From Flavobacterium alvei (GTDB lineage Bacteria > Bacteroidota > Bacteroidia > Flavobacteriales > Flavobacteriaceae): a DNA stretch of 64,000 nucleotides. The notes below the pieces were generated by a model. The model saw nothing but the letters and a program-made list of their open reading frames with translations. It was not told where the DNA came from and made no database searches. How positions within the stretch are numbered: the first letter of the stretch is position 1; each line of letters begins with the position of its first letter. Position numbers and translations under genes: made by a program. The DNA is taken from contig NZ_PQVG01000004.1 of assembly GCF_002920895.1 (NCBI RefSeq), forward strand, positions 310,001-374,000, written 5' to 3'. Shown here piece by piece: positions 60,959 through 64,000 of this stretch.

Positions 60959-61912
60959 TTAGGTATAGGAGAAAAATAATTTAGAAAAATCATTCGAAAA
61001 CTGATTCAATAGTTTTTTGGTATCCTTCAAAACTTCGTCTAATTGTTCGTCGTTCAAGTGGTGATAGTCGGTAAATTTGATTAAACTTTTTAGTCTTCCA
61101 AATTGGTTTTGAAGAGTTCTGGCCTCGCTTGAAGTATTGTCAATAGATAAGGAAACCAAATATTTGTCAATTAAATCTAACGTATAAATAACCGAATGTG
61201 AAAAATCTTTATTAAATATCACATGTTGTATTACTTTTCTATTGTGAGAAATGTTGCTATAGCTTTTTAGATATTGTTCGTATCCTGAAAGAGATAAAAG
61301 CAAACGTCTCCAGTACAATAAATCTTCTTCTCCTTCAAGGTTGTAATTAATGGGTTTGTAATAAGCTTGAGTTAAGGAAATGGTGTGTAAGCAACGTTCA
61401 ATGTTTTTTCCAACGCTAGAAAAACACCAGCCCAAACCTCGTGGCATTGTTACGTGAAGAATTCCGTTGTAGAGCAAAAGATCTTTTTTGAGACTTGTAA
61501 TAATATCAAGAGCTTCATAGGTTTCTAATCTTCTTGGCAAATCGGGCGAATTCATAAAATGATACAAAGAGTTGATGTGTTCCCAAAGTTCTTTGGTTAT
61601 TTTATCTTGAGCTCCTCTAGCATTTTCGCGGGCTTTTCTAACTAGGTTTTTAACCGAATTCACATTTTGATTGTCGCAAATAATGTATTTCAACACAAAA
61701 TTTGAATCATATTGCGATTGAATTATTTGTTCTTTTGTCAAATCGGTATAGTATTCCAATAAAGGTTTGTATCCTTGAGAATCATTCATTTCTTTGTCAA
61801 ATGACAAGATATAGAAAGTGTGAAGTGTGAGTAACATTCCATCGGCTCTTTCCATATATCTGTTAAACCAAAACATTCCGTCGGCAACTCGACTTAGCAT
61901 ATTTGTTTTCAT
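60959..61912 (-). CDS. Alpha-E domain protein
   Basis: The 317-residue all-helical protein begins LSRVADGMFWFNRYMERADGMLLTLHTF, the hallmark of the alpha-E family, and contains WEHINSLYHFMNSPDLPRRLETYEAL and GWCFSSVGKNIERCLHTI. Alpha-E proteins always accompany circularly permuted ATP-grasp enzymes and transglutaminases. Their glutamates may bind metal or substrate; the product is unknown. It lies 5 bases upstream of the transglutaminase gene. Confidence 0.9.
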   Translation of the reverse strand: MKTNMLSRVADGMFWFNRYMERADGMLLTLHTFYILSFDKEMNDSQGYKPLLEYYTDLTKEQIIQSQYDSNFVLKYIICDNQNVNSVKNLVRKARENARGAQDKITKELWEHINSLYHFMNSPDLPRRLETYEALDIITSLKKDLLLYNGILHVTMPRGLGWCFSSVGKNIERCLHTISLTQAYYKPINYNLEGEEDLLYWRRLLLSLSGYEQYLKSYSNISHNRKVIQHVIFNKDFSHSVIYTLDLIDKYLVSLSIDNTSSEARTLQNQFGRLKSLIKFTDYHHLNDEQLDEVLKDTKKLLNQFSNDFSKLFFSYT

Positions 61913-62023
61913 CTGTATGTTTTATTTATGTATCGTATAATGTAAGCGCTTGAACTTTATTTTCGATTCTGAAAAACTATTCTTGGGCGTTTCATTTTGA
62001 TAATGGTTATTAAAAAAACTTTT

Positions 62024-63460
62024 TTATTCTATAATCCAAGTGTCTTTACTACCGCCACCTTGCGAAGAATTTACTACCAATGAGCCTTCTGTTAGTGCTA
62101 CACGAGTTAGTCCTCCTGGAACTATTTTTACCCCATCTGGACCAAATAATGCGTAAGGTCTTAAATCAACATGTCTCAATTTCAACTCACCATCAATAAG
62201 ACAAGGTACAGTACTAAGCTGAATGATGGGTTGTGCAATGAAATTTCTAGGATTGGCAAGAATCGCTTTTTTTCCGTTTTCAAGTTCTTCATCGCTAGCT
62301 TTATTCCCCATAATCATTCCATAACCACCACTCTGATTGGTTTCTTTGATTACCATATTTCCCATATCGGCAAAGACTAGTTCGCGTTCCTCTTTGTTTT
62401 CCATTTGATAGGTTGGAACATTTTTCAAAATAGGCTCTTCGTTCAGATAGTATTTAATCATATCCGGAACATAAGCATAAACAGCTTTGTCATCGGCAAC
62501 TCCATTTCCAACAGCATTTACTAAGGCTACATTCCCCATTTTATAGGCGCTAATCAGTCCTGGAACACCTAATGCACTTTCAGGTTTAAATACTAAGGGA
62601 TCAAGATAATCGTCATCCAATCGTCTGTAAATCACATCCACTTGTTGAAGGCCAGAAGTGGTTTTCATATACACATTGTTGTTGTTCACAACCAAATCTC
62701 TTCCTTCTACCAATGGAACTCCCATTTGTCTGGCCAAAAAAGTATGCTCATAATAAGCAGAATTATATACCCCAGGAGTTAGTAAAACTACATTTGGATT
62801 TGAAATGTGTCTTGGCGACATCGAAACCAGTATGTTGTGCAGAATCATCGGATAGTTTCCTACCATGCTCACGTGATTTGAAGTAAGCATTTCAGGAAAA
62901 ATACGTTTGGTGATTTCTCTGTTTTCAAGCATATAACTCACACCACTCGGACATCTAAGATTGTCTTCTAGTACATAGAATTCTCCTTTTGCACCTCGAA
63001 TCAAATCGATTCCCGCAATGTGAATATGAATATTATGGGGTAATTTTATACCATGAACTTCCTGAATATAATGAGGACATGACGAAATCAATGAGGCGGG
63101 AATAACACCTTCTTTTATGATAAGTTGTTCGTTGTAAACATCTTCTAAAAACAGATTTAAGGCTTTTAATCGCTGTACAATACCCAATTCTACTTCGTTC
63201 CAATCCTTTTGAGTAATTATTCTGGGGATGATATCAAACGGAAATATTCTTTCTATACCTTGATTATCGTCGCTATATACAGTGAACGTAATCCCTTGAT
63301 TCATAAAGAAATCTGCTGCTTGTTTTTGTTTTTGTTCTAAGTTTTCTGGGCTTAGATTTTGCAAGGTATGCAAAACATTGCGATAGGAACTTCTCACTCC
63401 TTTACTCGAAAACATCTCATCCCATCCATTAGGGTTCAATTTGGGTATCAACTTCATCAT
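62024..63460 (-). CDS. Circularly permuted type 2 ATP-grasp protein
   Basis: The 478-residue protein has [38 protein letters not shown]-like features ([30 protein letters not shown], about 150-180), [50 protein letters not shown], and [14 protein letters not shown] with the phosphate loop. It is the enzyme of a peptide-ligase-like pathway: ATP-dependent amide bond formation between a carboxylate and an amine. It is the first of three genes with alpha-E and transglutaminase. The operon's natural substrate is unknown. Confidence 0.9.
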   Translation of the reverse strand: [478 protein letters not shown]

Positions 63461-63523
63461 AGTATTGCATTGTTAAATAGTCAAACTTTTCAGGTTGTTA
63501 TTTATAAAATAAATAGTTTTAGA

Positions 63524-63531
63524 CAAATTTA
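63524..63531 (-). promoter_or_regulatory. -7 promoter element of the ATP-grasp operon
   Basis: The minus strand reads TAAATTTG (TAnnTTTG), 63 bases before the ATG at 63460. A TTG lies roughly 15 bases further upstream. Confidence 0.35.
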
Positions 63532-63754
63532 TTGTTTTATTTTAATCAAAATGTTTGTTATGATGAATAATTAATAATTTATGTGATATTCTTCTTTTTA
63601 ACTTTCTATTTTGACAAATTTATTATTTTTTAGCTTCATTTTTTTAATTCGTTAAACCAAAAGACAATAAAAATTGAATTTTACCCCTTTTATTATAGGG
63701 TATGATTGTTAAATAGACACTATTTCAGTGCATACTAATGTAAAAATATAGGGG

Positions 63755-63783
63755 TAATGTAAACTTAATGTAAATTTAACTTC
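63755..63783 (+). promoter_or_regulatory. Direct-repeat array near the right edge
   Basis: TAATGTA-AACT-TAATGTA-AATT-TAACTT has three units with an 11-base period, the layout bound by OmpR/PhoB-type response regulators. It shares the AACT linker with 47678-47695. Confidence 0.3.
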
Positions 63784-64000
63784 AATATAAAAAGAGTCAA
63801 ATATTAAATTAATTCTAAATAACTACAGAATGTCTTTATCTCTTTTTTAAATTTGTAGTTGTAAAACAAAGACTTCATAATTATAAATGCTATTGTGTTC
63901 TTAGGTTGAATTTAGTAACTTCCCTTTTTAAACGCAAAAATTAATATAACTATCCGTTTTGTAAATCCAGTTTTTCAAGCTTTAATACACGAAAAGTAAA

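Larger units (their letters stand above)
63461..64000. other. 540-bp region without a gene at the right edge
   Basis: No open frame of significance is seen. It holds the leftward promoter box of the ATP-grasp operon (63524-63531), three copies of TAATGTAAA at 63736, 63755 and 63766, and TACCCC/GGGTA inverted near 63682-63703. It is probably also the upstream control region of a gene beginning beyond the right edge. Confidence 0.4.

Overview
The window is AT-rich chromosomal DNA from a member of the Bacteroidota, almost certainly a Flavobacteriaceae bacterium close to Flavobacterium. The signs are the type IX secretion component SprE/PorW, secreted proteins ending in type-A type IX sorting tails, a GLPGLI-family protein beside a TonB-receptor-like barrel, lineage-typical conserved membrane families, many promoters of the Bacteroidetes TAnnTTTG type, and an atp operon that stops at atpG, without atpD and atpC.

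Layout. 0-2 kb: the 5' part of a large N-6 adenine DNA methylase of restriction-modification type runs off the left edge. It abuts two decayed copies of the 3' end of the RNA-binding gene tex, which bracket a small outer-membrane barrel gene. 2-8.1 kb: a tight leftward operon of seven genes (AdoMet decarboxylase, zinc-ribbon DUF4178 protein, small membrane protein, DUF350 protein, membrane-embedded spermidine synthase-like protein, Tat-lipoprotein FAD amine oxidase, His-rich polytopic membrane protein). 8.2-14.8 kb: secreted hydrolase, tatA (59 aa), an M23-family N-terminal protein without its peptidase domain, a GH3-type enzyme, a carboxypeptidase-regulatory-like protein and a protein with a nucleoside-phosphorylase-like tail. 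14.8-20.5 kb: polysaccharide genes (polyprenyl sugar transferase, GT4, WecB epimerase, CapK-like ligase) with an ORF6N gene surrounded by palindromes. 20.6-25.7 kb: purD, upp, DUF4254 and GT9 genes. 25.7-27.7 kb: a secreted pectate-lyase-like protein behind a LacI-type operator. 27.8-34.2 kb: an accessory stretch with a TonB-like barrel plus GLPGLI pair, three copies (two dead) of one small gene, a MepB-like gene and an integron-cassette-like unit. 34.4-38.4 kb: an FNR/ferredoxin reductase, a GIY-YIG nuclease bracketed by a repeated hairpin, and an ABC exporter. 38.5-47.6 kb: sprE, bactofilin and atpZ-atpBEFHAG. 47.8-52.6 kb: a TonB-dependent receptor and a partner type IX-secreted protein. 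52.8-59.9 kb: flippase, dUTPase, sugar nucleotidyltransferase, SseB-like, TPR, DUF4292 and EnvC-like genes. 60-63.5 kb: a circularly permuted ATP-grasp / alpha-E / transglutaminase operon.

How it fits together. Most of the window is ordinary core genome: energy, nucleotide metabolism, envelope and glycan assembly, type IX secretion. The candidates for something new are the seven-gene membrane polyamine operon (2.0-8.1 kb), the cassette-like array with attC-like hairpins (32.2-34.2 kb), the GIY-YIG gene with its flanking repeat (35.5-36.1 kb), the palindrome family shared by the ORF6N gene and its leader (18.8-19.2 kb), and the double tex 3' end that looks like a repeatedly used integration site (1.0-2.0 kb). 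No tRNA, rRNA, CRISPR array or complete insertion sequence was seen.
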